Source of the DNA: Hymenobacter jejuensis
GTDB taxonomy: Bacteria; Bacteroidota; Bacteroidia; Cytophagales; Hymenobacteraceae
Reading direction: 5' to 3'
NCBI RefSeq assembly: GCF_006337165.1
Contig: NZ_CP040896.1
Coordinates: 1,550,001 to 1,614,000, forward strand
DNA: 64,000 nt
A program made the translations under genes and the position numbers. Of the stretch, positions 26,187 to 34,762 are shown piece after piece; the stretch's first letter is position 1, and each line of letters opens with the position of its first letter. The notes under the pieces are model-generated. The model was not told where the DNA came from. It searched no databases and saw only the letters and a list, made by a program, of their open reading frames with translations.

Positions 26187-26969
26187 ATGCAACTACATTA
26201 TCGCGAAATGGGCGCCGGATCGCCACTGGTGATTTTGCACGGCCTATTTGGGACTGCTGACAACTGGCAGACGCTGGCGCGGCGCTGGTCGGAGCGGCAG
26301 CGCGTCATTCTGGTTGACTTGCGCAACCACGGCCGCTCGCCCCACACGCCTGAGCACACGTACGAGCTCATGAGCCAAGATGTACTGGAACTGTTTGATA
26401 GTCTGCAGCTTACTAATGTCACGCTGCTTGGCCACAGCATGGGCGGCAAAGTGGCCATGCGCTTCGCCCTCGACCACCCGGAGAAGTTGGAGCGCCTTGT
26501 CGTGATGGACATCGCCCCGCGCCTTTCGGATATGCGCCACCAAGACGAAATTTTAGCCGGCCTTAACGCGGTTAATCTGAGCACGTTGCAGAGCCGCCAA
26601 GAAGCCGACGACGCGTTGGCGCGCTACATTCCGCAAGTGGACGTTCGGCAATTTTTGCTCAAAAACTTGTATCGGCGCGACGATAACTCGTTTGCGTGGC
26701 GCCAAAACCTGACGGCCCTCACCACCAACATGAGCCGGATTGGTGCGGAAATCATGGACGATCAGCCGTTTATGAAACCTACGCTGTTTATCCGCGGCGG
26801 CAAATCCGACTACATCAGTCCCGAAGACAAGCTCTACGGCATTCCGCAGCTGTTTCCAAACAGTCAGGTCGAAACCATACCCGATGCGGGCCATTGGGTA
26901 CATGCCGAAGCACCGGATCGGGTGTTTGAGCTAGTAGATGCGTTCGCCCGACAATCAGATTCTATATAA
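26187..26969 (+). CDS. Alpha/beta-fold hydrolase, YbfF-like esterase
   Basis: This protein of about 260 residues resembles short-chain acyl-CoA/ester hydrolases such as YbfF. The opening MQLHYREMGAGSPLVILHGL is the family N-terminus, VDLRNHGRSPH is typical, and the nucleophile elbow is GHSMGG. The acid lies in IRGGKSDYISPED and the base in DAGHWVHAEAP. I chose ATG 26187, where homology starts; an ATG at 26163 would add eight residues (MKFNISSL) encoded in the AT-rich junction. The gene has no close partner, and the substrate is not known. Confidence 0.85.
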   Translation: MQLHYREMGAGSPLVILHGLFGTADNWQTLARRWSERQRVILVDLRNHGRSPHTPEHTYELMSQDVLELFDSLQLTNVTLLGHSMGGKVAMRFALDHPEKLERLVVMDIAPRLSDMRHQDEILAGLNAVNLSTLQSRQEADDALARYIPQVDVRQFLLKNLYRRDDNSFAWRQNLTALTTNMSRIGAEIMDDQPFMKPTLFIRGGKSDYISPEDKLYGIPQLFPNSQVETIPDAGHWVHAEAPDRVFELVDAFARQSDSI

Positions 26970-27030
26970 AACGCTGATTGTTAATAATTTGCACAATTAG
27001 TTCGATTCATAGTCCTAATCCCCAGTCACC

Positions 27031-27735
27031 TTGTCCGGCACCCTCTATCTGATTCCTACCGTTTTGGCCGACGATACGGCGGCCCAAGTTTTGCCGGCAC
27101 AGGTGGGGGCGCAGGTGGCCGCGCTCACGTATTTTCTGGTTGAAAATGCCCGAACAGCGCGGCGTTTTATCAAAAGTGTGGCCCCCGCGCAAGTTATTGA
27201 GGATCTGCGCATTGGCATCATCGACAAGGATTCCACTGAAGCCCAAATCAACGAAGCGCTGAAACCCGTAGCCGCCGGCCTCGACGCCGGCGTGATTTCG
27301 GAAGCGGGTTGCCCTGGCGTAGCCGATCCTGGCGCAGAGCTGGCGCGCGTAGCGCACCGGATGGGCATCAAGGTAGTGCCGCTGGTGGGTCCCTCGTCGC
27401 TGCTTCTGGCCCTGATGGCTTCGGGCATGAACGGCCAGAGCTTTGCTTTTCACGGCTACTTGCCTATCGAACGGGCCAAACGTATAACGGCACTCAAAAA
27501 CCTCGAAGGACACTCGATCCGGCATCATCAGACGCAGCTTTTCATCGAAACGCCGTATCGCAACATGCAGCTGCTAGAAGATTTGCTGGCGAATCTGCAG
27601 CCTTCGACGCGGCTATGCATCGCCGCCAACCTAACGGCGCCCAACGAGTACGTGCGCACCGATACGGTAGCGGGCTGGAAGGGCAAACTACCTGAGATTC
27701 ATAAGCAGCCGGCCGTCTTTCTGATCGGGCGGTAG
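27031..27735 (+). CDS. SAM-dependent methyltransferase, RsmI-like (tetrapyrrole methylase fold)
   Basis: This 234-residue protein has the tetrapyrrole methylase fold used by RsmI, which 2'-O-methylates C1402 of 16S rRNA. GTLYLIPTVLADD opens the fold. SEAGCPGVADPGAELARVAH and KVVPLVGPSSLLLALMASG are the SAM-binding loops, and LFIETPYRNMQLLEDLL is a characteristic RsmI-type segment. The start is a TTG at 27031, since no ATG suits the family N-terminus. It converges with feoB after 8 bp. The target is inferred from the family; a different RNA or substrate cannot be excluded. Confidence 0.85.
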   Translation: MSGTLYLIPTVLADDTAAQVLPAQVGAQVAALTYFLVENARTARRFIKSVAPAQVIEDLRIGIIDKDSTEAQINEALKPVAAGLDAGVISEAGCPGVADPGAELARVAHRMGIKVVPLVGPSSLLLALMASGMNGQSFAFHGYLPIERAKRITALKNLEGHSIRHHQTQLFIETPYRNMQLLEDLLANLQPSTRLCIAANLTAPNEYVRTDTVAGWKGKLPEIHKQPAVFLIGR

Positions 27736-27743
27736 CTTTAGGG

Positions 27744-29927
27744 TTATTTCATTAACTGAAATACCACCAGCGACGACACGTAAGCCAGCCCCGTCATGTA
27801 GAGCATCTGCATGATGGGCCAGCGCCAGCCTTTGGTTTCGCGGTACGTAGCAGCCAGCGTGCTCATGCATTGCATGGCAAACACATAGAAAACAAGCAGC
27901 GAAAACGCGCGGGCCGGCGTAAAAAACGGCTGGCCGTTTTCGTCTTTTTCGGCGGCCAACTTTTGCTGAACTGTGCTCATGTCAGCATCTTGGCCCACGC
28001 TGTAAATGGTGGAAATCGTACCTACGAATACTTCGCGCGCCGCGAAGGAAGTAATAAGCGCAATGCCAATTTTCCAGTCGAAGCCCAGCGGCCGAATCAC
28101 CGGCTCGACGGTACGACCGAAAGTGCCGGCATACGAGTTTTCCAAGCGCTGAGAAGCGACCTGCATATCGACTTCCTTGGCGGTCAGGCCTTGTTGGGCG
28201 GCACTGGCGCGTACTCGCTGCTCGGCCCGCGCCATTGAATTACCGGGCCCATAAGAGGCTAATACCCAAAGAATTACGGATATAGCTACGATCACTTTGC
28301 CGGCTTGCAGTACAAAGGTCTTGACCTTTTCCACAATGGTAATGCCCACGTTTTTCCAACGCGGCCAGCGATACACCGGAAACTCCATGATGAAATAGCT
28401 TCGCTCCTTGCGCCGCAGCAACAGTTTGAGCGCTAACGCCGAGAAGATGGCCGCCAGAAAACCAAGCAAATACAAGCCCATCAGGGCTATGCCTTGCAAG
28501 TTGAAGATTCCTAACACTTTATGATCTGGCACCACCAGCGCAATCAGCACTGTGTAGACCGGAATGCGGGCCGAGCAACTCATCAGCGGGGTCACGAAAA
28601 TCGTGATCATGCGGTCCTTCCAGTTCTCGATGGTACGGGCGCTCATGATGGCCGGCACGGCACACGCCACCCCCGAAATAAGGGGCACCACGCTTTTGCC
28701 GTTGAGCCCAAACTTGCGCATGATGCGGTCCATCATGAAGGTGACGCGGGCCATATAGCCGGTTTCCTCCAGCACCGCGATGAAGGCAAACAGCATCGCA
28801 ATCTGCGGCACGAACATCAGCACACCGCCAAGGCCGGCCAATACGCCATCGGTCAGCAAGTCAATCAAGGGGCCGTGTAAATTGGCCTTGATCAAGGAGT
28901 TGACCCACGCCACGCCTTGGTCGATGAGGTCCATGGGGTATTGCGCCCAGGCAAAAATCGCCTGAAACATCAAGAACAAGACGCCAAAGAAAATCAGGTA
29001 GCCCCAGACCTTATGGGTCAGGACCCGATCGAGGCGGTTGCTGTAGGGCTCGTTGCGTTCGGTGCGCGTGACCGATACCGTATTGAGCAAAATGTCGTTG
29101 ATGCGGGCGTAGCGGGCAATGGTTTCCTGCGCCTGCTGCGCCGTGGCGTCAAAGCCGTATTTCTGCGTTAGCTCTTCAACGTAAGCGCGCTCGTCGGCCG
29201 TCAGGAAATTGATCTGACGAAACTGATGCGCGTAATGCAGCGCCAGATAATCGTTGTGCAGATTGAAATAGTAGCGAATCTGCCGGATCATGGGCAGCAG
29301 ATCCTCGTCGGGATCGTAGAAATGAACCGAAGGTGCTCCCAACTCCTGCGACATCACGATTTTGAGTGCAGCCACCCCGATACCTTTGCGGGCGTTCATC
29401 GGGATGATGGGCACGCCCAGTTCGCGCTGCAACGCCTCTACGTCGATTTTGACGCCGTGTTGCTCGGCCACGTCCATCATATTGAGCGCAAGCACAGCCG
29501 GCAGGCCCAAATCAGCTAACTGGGTAAACAGCAACAGGTTACGTCGGATATTAGACGCATCCGCCGTGATTACCACAAAGTCGGGGTACTGCTTGGAAGT
29601 CCGGTCGTAGAGCAGGTCGGTAATAACCTTTTCGTCCAAGCTTTTCGGGTACAGCGAGTACGTGCCGGGCAAGTCAATGATCTCGGCGCGGTGTTGCGGC
29701 GTAAGTTGGCTGACGCCCGTTTTGCGGTCGACGGTGACACCGGGGAAGTTGCCGACTTTCTGGTTGAGGCCCGTCAACTGGTTAAACAGCGACGATTTAC
29801 CTGAATTGGGGTTGCCGATGAGCGCAATGCGCGTCAGAGTGCCGGGTAAGCGGGGCGAGGCAGCCTCCAACACAGCCGCAGAAACAGCTGCGCCCGTCGG
29901 GTTAGTGATAGTTGCTGCGCCGGCCAT
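27744..29927 (-). CDS. feoB: Ferrous iron transporter FeoB
   Basis: This 727-residue inner-membrane protein imports Fe(II). The cytoplasmic N-terminus is a G-protein domain with G1 GNPNSGKSS (38-46), G3 DLPGTY (85-90) and the G4 region NMMD (about 149-152). The C-terminal part carries the gate helices, including PLMSCSARIPVYTVLIAL and a second gate near SFAAREVFVGTISTIYS. A soluble region lies between. It starts 5 bp after feoA. The length is slightly below that of E. coli FeoB, as in other Bacteroidota. No FeoC is seen. Confidence 0.96.
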   Translation of the reverse strand: MAGAATITNPTGAAVSAAVLEAASPRLPGTLTRIALIGNPNSGKSSLFNQLTGLNQKVGNFPGVTVDRKTGVSQLTPQHRAEIIDLPGTYSLYPKSLDEKVITDLLYDRTSKQYPDFVVITADASNIRRNLLLFTQLADLGLPAVLALNMMDVAEQHGVKIDVEALQRELGVPIIPMNARKGIGVAALKIVMSQELGAPSVHFYDPDEDLLPMIRQIRYYFNLHNDYLALHYAHQFRQINFLTADERAYVEELTQKYGFDATAQQAQETIARYARINDILLNTVSVTRTERNEPYSNRLDRVLTHKVWGYLIFFGVLFLMFQAIFAWAQYPMDLIDQGVAWVNSLIKANLHGPLIDLLTDGVLAGLGGVLMFVPQIAMLFAFIAVLEETGYMARVTFMMDRIMRKFGLNGKSVVPLISGVACAVPAIMSARTIENWKDRMITIFVTPLMSCSARIPVYTVLIALVVPDHKVLGIFNLQGIALMGLYLLGFLAAIFSALALKLLLRRKERSYFIMEFPVYRWPRWKNVGITIVEKVKTFVLQAGKVIVAISVILWVLASYGPGNSMARAEQRVRASAAQQGLTAKEVDMQVASQRLENSYAGTFGRTVEPVIRPLGFDWKIGIALITSFAAREVFVGTISTIYSVGQDADMSTVQQKLAAEKDENGQPFFTPARAFSLLVFYVFAMQCMSTLAATYRETKGWRWPIMQMLYMTGLAYVSSLVVFQLMK

Positions 29928-29932
29928 TCAAG

Positions 29933-30196
29933 CTACTCCTTCAACATGATGGTTGCGGCCTCGTTTACCCGCAACGACAGGGTATAATCCTCATCACCAA
30001 GCACTAATGTAATGGGGCAACCGAGGGGAGCCCGGCTGTTGAGGCGCACCGTAGTGCCCGGAATGCAGCCCATCTCCAATAGCTTGAGTGCCATTTCTGG
30101 GTCTTTGAGGCAGCAAATCGTCCCGCTTTCGCCGAGACTAAGATCTTTTACGCTGCGAGGCGCGACGGACTTGGCGGGTGTGGGGCGGGCGGGCAC
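29933..30196 (-). CDS. feoA: Ferrous iron transport protein FeoA
   Basis: This 87-residue SH3-like protein modulates FeoB. LSLGESGTICCLKDPEMALK, LLEMGCIPGTTVRLNSRAPL and LVLGDEDYTLSLRVNEAATI are the FeoA pattern. The start is a GTG at 30196, with no in-frame ATG before residue 35. It precedes feoB by 5 bp, so they form a two-gene operon. A TAnnTTTG promoter lies upstream; I could not see a clear Fur box. Confidence 0.9.
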   Translation of the reverse strand: MPARPTPAKSVAPRSVKDLSLGESGTICCLKDPEMALKLLEMGCIPGTTVRLNSRAPLGCPITLVLGDEDYTLSLRVNEAATIMLKE

Positions 30197-30227
30197 GGCG
30201 GTAGCTGTTATTTAGATTCTCTTTAAA

Positions 30228-30258
30228 CAAAGGTACCACCCATTTAGGTTTCAGCCAA
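30228..30258 (-). promoter_or_regulatory. Candidate feoAB promoter
   Basis: On the minus strand TACCTTTG (30228-30235) matches the -7 consensus and TTG (30256-30258) lies 20 bases upstream as a -33 element. The predicted start near 30221 leaves about 25 nt before the GTG of feoA. Confidence 0.55.
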
Positions 30259-30372
30259 CACTTAAGTTCGAGCGCTGCTTATGCGTGCCGGGCGCCTTAT
30301 CATTATTCCAAAATCAAATTGCACATTTATAAATATTCTCAGAAGACTTGCAGATTATCAGGCAATTCATTG

Positions 30373-30380
30373 TAGTTTTG
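30373..30380 (+). promoter_or_regulatory. Candidate -7 element upstream of the CarboxypepD_reg gene
   Basis: TAGTTTTG matches TAnnTTTG, and a TTG lies 22 bases upstream at 30348-30350. The predicted transcript would have a leader of about 15 nt before ATG 30402. Confidence 0.4.
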
Positions 30381-30401
30381 ACATATAATAACTGTCAAGC
30401 T

Positions 30402-31301
30402 ATGCTCAAACGATTACTCTCACTTGTTGCTTTTGCCTTGCTGGTTCCGGTGCTGAGTTTTGCTCAGGCCACCAAAATTTCTGGTCGCATCGTCGATCAG
30501 AAGACGAAGGAGCCGATTCCATTTGCTTCCATAGGCCTTCGGGAAGAACAAACCGGAGCTCTGACCAACGAGTACGGCTTCTTTCAGATTGCCGCTCCCG
30601 AAAAAAGCGCGCAGGACTCTCTGATCATCATGGCCTTGGGCTACGAGCGCAAAGCAGTGTTGGTGAAGAAAGGCGCCAACATGACCGACCTGATCATCGA
30701 AGTACCTAAGCGTCAGATCGTTCTGGGCGAGGTAACGGTAAAAGGCGGTAAAGTAAAAGATCTGGCTCTCGGGGCTAAGTCCAATACACCCGGCGAAGGC
30801 ATGATTCAGGGCATGCCCGGCAGCCAATACGCATTTTTCGTGAAGAACGACAAGGGCAAAAAGCTGGGTAACGTGCGTACGGTGTCGTTCTACATCGGCG
30901 AAAACGGTTTTCCGCGGGAGCCTTTCCGCGTGCGATTGTACAAGGCCGATGGCAACTACAACTCGCCCAACACCGACTTGCTCATGGACAACGTGGTGGT
31001 ATCGGCAGCCAAAGGCGGCGAATGGTACACCGTCGATCTGACGCAGTACAACATTACGGCTCCCGAAGAAGGCTTCTTTGTGGCGATGGAGTGGATCGTG
31101 AGCGGCGACAAGTTTTACACCACCAACTTCATGGACACCTACACACCCTACGGGCAGATTCTGCGTCCGACTTTCGAATTCAAAGAAAGCCGCACCTGGA
31201 ACTACACCATCGGTCGGGGTTGGAGCCTGATTACGCTCGCCAACAATGGTTTACGCTACAACGCCATGATCCGGGCCGAAGTAGATATGATAAAGGACTA
31301 G
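30402..31301 (+). CDS. Secreted protein with carboxypeptidase-like regulatory domain
   Basis: This 299-residue protein has a signal peptide (ending LSFAQ) and a CarboxypepD_reg-like beta-sandwich, seen in KISGRIVDQKTKEPIPFASI and GALTNEYGFFQIAAPE. The rest is a beta-rich region with RTVSFYIGENGFPREPFRVR and NITAPEEGFFVAMEWIVSG. Such domains occur in TonB-dependent and other surface proteins of Bacteroidota. The chosen ATG 30402 starts the signal peptide; an upstream in-frame ATG at 30348 is unlikely. It is followed by a strong terminator. The ligand is unknown. Confidence 0.85.
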   Translation: MLKRLLSLVAFALLVPVLSFAQATKISGRIVDQKTKEPIPFASIGLREEQTGALTNEYGFFQIAAPEKSAQDSLIIMALGYERKAVLVKKGANMTDLIIEVPKRQIVLGEVTVKGGKVKDLALGAKSNTPGEGMIQGMPGSQYAFFVKNDKGKKLGNVRTVSFYIGENGFPREPFRVRLYKADGNYNSPNTDLLMDNVVVSAAKGGEWYTVDLTQYNITAPEEGFFVAMEWIVSGDKFYTTNFMDTYTPYGQILRPTFEFKESRTWNYTIGRGWSLITLANNGLRYNAMIRAEVDMIKD

Positions 31302-31346
31302 GTTTCAGTATGTGCTGATAGGCTGTGTTTGTTGGAAGCCTAGTTC

Positions 31347-31377
31347 AAAAAAAGCCCGCTACAAAGCGGGCTTTTTT
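31347..31377 (+). terminator. Terminator after the CarboxypepD_reg gene
   Basis: AAAGCCCGCT (31351-31360) pairs with AGCGGGCTTT (31365-31374) around a short loop, with an A run before and a T run after the stem. It is between converging genes and probably serves both directions. Confidence 0.9.
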
Positions 31378-31388
31378 ATTTTCCTGTC

Positions 31389-31427
31389 TTTTACATAAGT
31401 ATTTGACAGCCAAATACTTATGTAAAA
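31389..31427. repeat. Perfect AT-rich inverted repeat between converging genes
   Basis: TTTTACATAAGTATTTG (31389-31405) and its exact reverse complement (31411-31427) form a 17-bp stem with the loop ACAGC, starting 12 bp after the terminator at 31347. The core ATAAGTATTTGA also occurs at 41181. It reads as a second hairpin but lacks a GC-rich stem, so it is not a typical terminator. Confidence 0.85.
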
Positions 31428-31431
31428 CAAC

Positions 31432-32052
31432 TTATTTGGTGCGTACCGCAATTTCTACGCGGCGGTTTTCCTGACGACCGCTGGCGGTAGCGTTGCTAGC
31501 CACGGGGTTCGACTCGCCCATCGGCTCGACGCTCACGCGGGCGTTGTCGAGTTTGCCATTTTGCACGAGCCAATTCTTCACGGCTTCGGCGCGTTGCTCG
31601 CTTAACTCTTTGTTATAGCTCTTATCACCGCGAGAATCGGCAAACCCCATCACGCGCACCTCATTGGACTTATAGCGCTGCCCAATGGAGGCCGAAATCT
31701 GCTGCAAAGTTTTGGACGCGCTGGGCTTGATGGTCGCCTTGTCGGTATCGAACAGCACTTTTTCGTCGACGCCATACACGCTGTACTCGTCATTGCCGCG
31801 CACCGAAACATCGGGCAGATTTACTTCCGGAAACTTCACATCCGAGAGCTTGGCTTTGGTCACTTCCCAAGCGTTGCTCATTTTGGAGCCGGCACTGTCG
31901 GTGGCAGCGCCGGCACTCTCACCTGTGCGGGCTACCACCGCCGTGTCGGCGGTGGCTTCGCTGAGTTGGTCTTTGGTTTCGGGCTTTTTCAGGTTGTCGC
32001 ACGAGGCGAGCAGACCAGCAAGAGCTACTACGGAAAGCAGGGAATTTTTCAT
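31432..32052 (-). CDS. OmpA-family lipoprotein
   Basis: This 206-residue lipoprotein has the lipobox LLASC, with the lipid-accepting Cys at residue 18. A Ser/Ala/Thr-rich linker leads to a C-terminal OmpA-like peptidoglycan-binding domain. The latter shows FDTDKATIKPSASKTLQQI and GFADSRGDKSYNKELSEQRA, ending ENRRVEIAVRTK. It tethers the outer membrane to the cell wall. ATG 32052 was chosen because the signal peptide starts there; the frame extends 19 codons further without it. It converges on the CarboxypepD_reg gene. Confidence 0.9.
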   Translation of the reverse strand: MKNSLLSVVALAGLLASCDNLKKPETKDQLSEATADTAVVARTGESAGAATDSAGSKMSNAWEVTKAKLSDVKFPEVNLPDVSVRGNDEYSVYGVDEKVLFDTDKATIKPSASKTLQQISASIGQRYKSNEVRVMGFADSRGDKSYNKELSEQRAEAVKNWLVQNGKLDNARVSVEPMGESNPVASNATASGRQENRRVEIAVRTK

Positions 32053-32173
32053 GATAAAAGGCATAGGGTGGAGAAAAACAACCGCAATGGTTACGCACTG
32101 CGCGGTCAATGGTTAATCTCCGGTGAGCCGACTGTTCGCTTTCCGGCCCGCCTGTACCTGCGAATCGCGCCGT

Positions 32174-34669
32174 TTACTCGGCGAAGAAAACGCGCTTTAC
32201 GCGTTCGCTGACATTAGTAAGTAGCTCATACGGAATGGTGCCGATGCGCCGGGCCAGCTCCGTTAGAGGCAACGCTGCGCCAAAGATTATCGCCGTATCG
32301 CCGGCCTGCGCCAGCGGAATGTGCGTCACGTCGACCATGCACATATCCATGCAGACATTGCCTACCAGCGGCGCCCGCTGCCCCCGGATCATCACCTCAC
32401 CTACCCCATTGCCAAACCGCCGATCGTAGCCATCGGCATAGCCAATGGCCAGCGTGGCAATGCGCCGATCGTAGTCAGCAGCGGTGCCGCGCCGCCCGTA
32501 ACCGACCGTTTGGCCGGGAGCTAGGGTTTTTATCTGCGAAATGGTGGTCTGCAAGCTGCTCACGGGTCGTAAGGCGTTCTGTTGCTGCCCGCTCGCTTCC
32601 ACGCCGTAGAGCCCAATGCCCAGCCGCACCATGTCGAAATGCGCCTCGGGGAAGCGCAAAATTCCAGCTGAGTTAAGTGCGTGTTTTACAATACGATAGC
32701 CCAAAGCAGATTCTACCTGTGGGGTCATCCGCTGGAAAGCCGCCAGCTGCTGAAGCGAGAAGTCGTTGTGCTGCTCTTCGTCGGCACCGGCTAAGTGCGT
32801 CAGGGCGCTGGCGACGCGCACGTAAGCAGCGTTTTCGCGCAGCACATTGCACAGCGCGGGCACGTCTTCTTCAGCAAAACCCAGGCGACGCATGCCGGTG
32901 TCGAGCTTGAGGTGAATAGCGGGCATCGGGTATTCGCGGGCGATGCCTAGGTAATCCTGAAGCCGCTCAAACGAATAGATTTCGGGCTCCAGATGGTATT
33001 GCCGCAGCTTCTGAAAGCTGCCCGGCGACGGATTCATCACCATGATGGGCAGGCTGATGCCATGCTGGCGCAGATCCACACCTTCGTCGGCGTAGGCCAC
33101 AGCTAAGTAGTCAGCTCGGTGGAACTGCAACAGGTTAGCTACTTCGTAACTCCCACTGCCATAGGCAAATGCCTTTACCATCACCATAAGCTTGGTACCA
33201 GCTTGCAGCCGTGCGCGGTAGAAGTTGAGGTTGTGCACCAGCGCATCGAGGTCTACTTCCAGCATTGTGCCGTGGATTTTCTGCTGGAAAGCGGCCACGA
33301 TGCGCTCAAAACCATAGCGGCGTGCTCCTTTCACCAAAATGGTTTCGTGGCGAAAATCATCGGGGCGAAAGCTGGCCAAGAAGGCTTCGGTGCTGTCGAA
33401 AAACGTGGCTTCAGCGGCCCCAAACAGCGCCTGGTGCTGGCTGATTTCGGGCCCGATGCCAATCAAACGCTCTACTCCGTGGACTGTGAGCTGTGCATTC
33501 ACCCGGGTATACAACTCAGCCGATGGCAGACCCGATTCGAGTACGTCGGAGAGAATAAGCGTGCGGCGGCCACGGCGCGGTTGCCGCGCCAACACGTCGA
33601 GGGCCAGCGTAAGTCCCGCCAGATCATTATTGTATGTATCGTCGAGCACATAGCAGTCGTTGACGGCCTGCTTCATTTCCAGACGCATCGCTACGGGCTG
33701 CAAGCGGTCGAGGCGGCGCTGAATTTCGGCAGCGGGCACTTGCCGCCATAGCAACACGGCTACGCCGTGCAAAGCATTTTCCAGGGAAGGCTCGTCGGCG
33801 AAAGGCAGCGTCAGCATGTGCTCCTGCAACACAGGATGCGCAACGCTTACGCGCACTACCGTACGGTCGGCGGAAGCTTCGGCTACCGTCACGGCCACGT
33901 TGGTATCGTAATGATGATTGCGGCTCCAAGTAAACCGGCGCGGATCGGTAAGTTGCTGAGCAGCAGTATGCACGGCTTCGTGATCGCGGCAATAAAAGAG
34001 CGTGTCCACCTTCTCGAAAAGGCGCATCTTTTCGCCAACTTTTTCGGCAGCCGAAGTAAACCCCGCGTCGTGAGCAGTGCCTAGGTTGGTAAAAATGCCT
34101 AACGTAGGTTGTATGACGCGGGCCAGCCGTTCCATCTCGCCGCGCTCCGAAATTCCAGCCTCGAAAATGCCCAATGTATGCGTTGGGTTCAGCTCCCACA
34201 CCGAGAGGGGCACGCCCACTTGCGAGTTGTAGCTGCGCGGGCTTTTGCAGATTAGCTCGTCGGGACTCAGCAGTTGCGCAAGCCACTCTTTTACAATGGT
34301 TTTGCCATTGGAGCCGGTGATGCCAAACACGGGAATGCGGAACTGCCGACGGTGCTGCGCCGCTATTGCCTGTAGCGCCAACAAGCTATCCTCAACCCGT
34401 ACAAAGCCTGCCTGCGGAAACGCCGCTACGCCACCCGGAATCTCGGCTTCCCGATCGACGACGAATAGCCGCACGCCGCGCTGATAAAGGTCGGTGAGGT
34501 AGCGGTGCCCGTTGTGCTGGGCGCCGCGCAACGCAAAAAACACCGTGCCGGCCGGCTGCCCCACGCGCCGACTATCGAGCAGCAGGTGTTGGACGGGCGC
34601 CACCGGAGCAGCCGGCGATTGGAGCAAAATACCGCGGGTCAGGGCGGGCAGATCGGCGAAACTCAACAT
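32174..34669 (-). CDS. Bifunctional MurF/alanine racemase fusion
   Basis: This 831-residue protein joins UDP-N-acetylmuramoyl-tripeptide:D-Ala-D-Ala ligase (MurF, about 1-460) to a PLP-dependent alanine racemase (about 465-831). The MurF part has the ATP loop GITGSNGKTIVKEWL. The racemase part has MLEVDLDALVHNLNFYRARL, the PLP lysine in VKAFAYGSG and GNVCMDMCMVDVT. The fusion is known in Bacteroidota and would couple D-Ala production to peptidoglycan precursor synthesis. The ATG is immediately downstream of a TAnnTTTG box. Confidence 0.95.
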   Translation of the reverse strand: MLSFADLPALTRGILLQSPAAPVAPVQHLLLDSRRVGQPAGTVFFALRGAQHNGHRYLTDLYQRGVRLFVVDREAEIPGGVAAFPQAGFVRVEDSLLALQAIAAQHRRQFRIPVFGITGSNGKTIVKEWLAQLLSPDELICKSPRSYNSQVGVPLSVWELNPTHTLGIFEAGISERGEMERLARVIQPTLGIFTNLGTAHDAGFTSAAEKVGEKMRLFEKVDTLFYCRDHEAVHTAAQQLTDPRRFTWSRNHHYDTNVAVTVAEASADRTVVRVSVAHPVLQEHMLTLPFADEPSLENALHGVAVLLWRQVPAAEIQRRLDRLQPVAMRLEMKQAVNDCYVLDDTYNNDLAGLTLALDVLARQPRRGRRTLILSDVLESGLPSAELYTRVNAQLTVHGVERLIGIGPEISQHQALFGAAEATFFDSTEAFLASFRPDDFRHETILVKGARRYGFERIVAAFQQKIHGTMLEVDLDALVHNLNFYRARLQAGTKLMVMVKAFAYGSGSYEVANLLQFHRADYLAVAYADEGVDLRQHGISLPIMVMNPSPGSFQKLRQYHLEPEIYSFERLQDYLGIAREYPMPAIHLKLDTGMRRLGFAEEDVPALCNVLRENAAYVRVASALTHLAGADEEQHNDFSLQQLAAFQRMTPQVESALGYRIVKHALNSAGILRFPEAHFDMVRLGIGLYGVEASGQQQNALRPVSSLQTTISQIKTLAPGQTVGYGRRGTAADYDRRIATLAIGYADGYDRRFGNGVGEVMIRGQRAPLVGNVCMDMCMVDVTHIPLAQAGDTAIIFGAALPLTELARRIGTIPYELLTNVSERVKRVFFAE

Positions 34670-34676
34670 AGTGATG

Positions 34677-34684
34677 CAAAGGTA
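34677..34684 (-). promoter_or_regulatory. Candidate -7 element for murF-alr
   Basis: The minus strand reads TACCTTTG, followed by seven bases and then the ATG at 34669, so the message would be leaderless or have a leader of about one nucleotide. No clear -33 element was seen. Confidence 0.45.
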
Positions 34685-34734
34685 CGCTTGCCGCTATAAC
34701 CACGGCAGAGGCCCGTTTGCGAAGAGCAATACCG

Positions 34735-34742
34735 TACCTTTG
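34735..34742 (+). promoter_or_regulatory. Candidate -7 element for the EamA transporter
   Basis: TACCTTTG matches TAnnTTTG, with TTTG at 34716-34719 as a possible but closely spaced -33 element (15 bases). Transcription from about 34749 would give 14 nt before GTG 34763. Confidence 0.4.
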
Positions 34743-34762
34743 CGGCTTCTTTGCTTTTCTCT

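Noticed and set aside
30197-30260. Fur box for feoAB
   Set aside because: I searched for a GATAAT-type palindrome near the candidate promoter and saw none.
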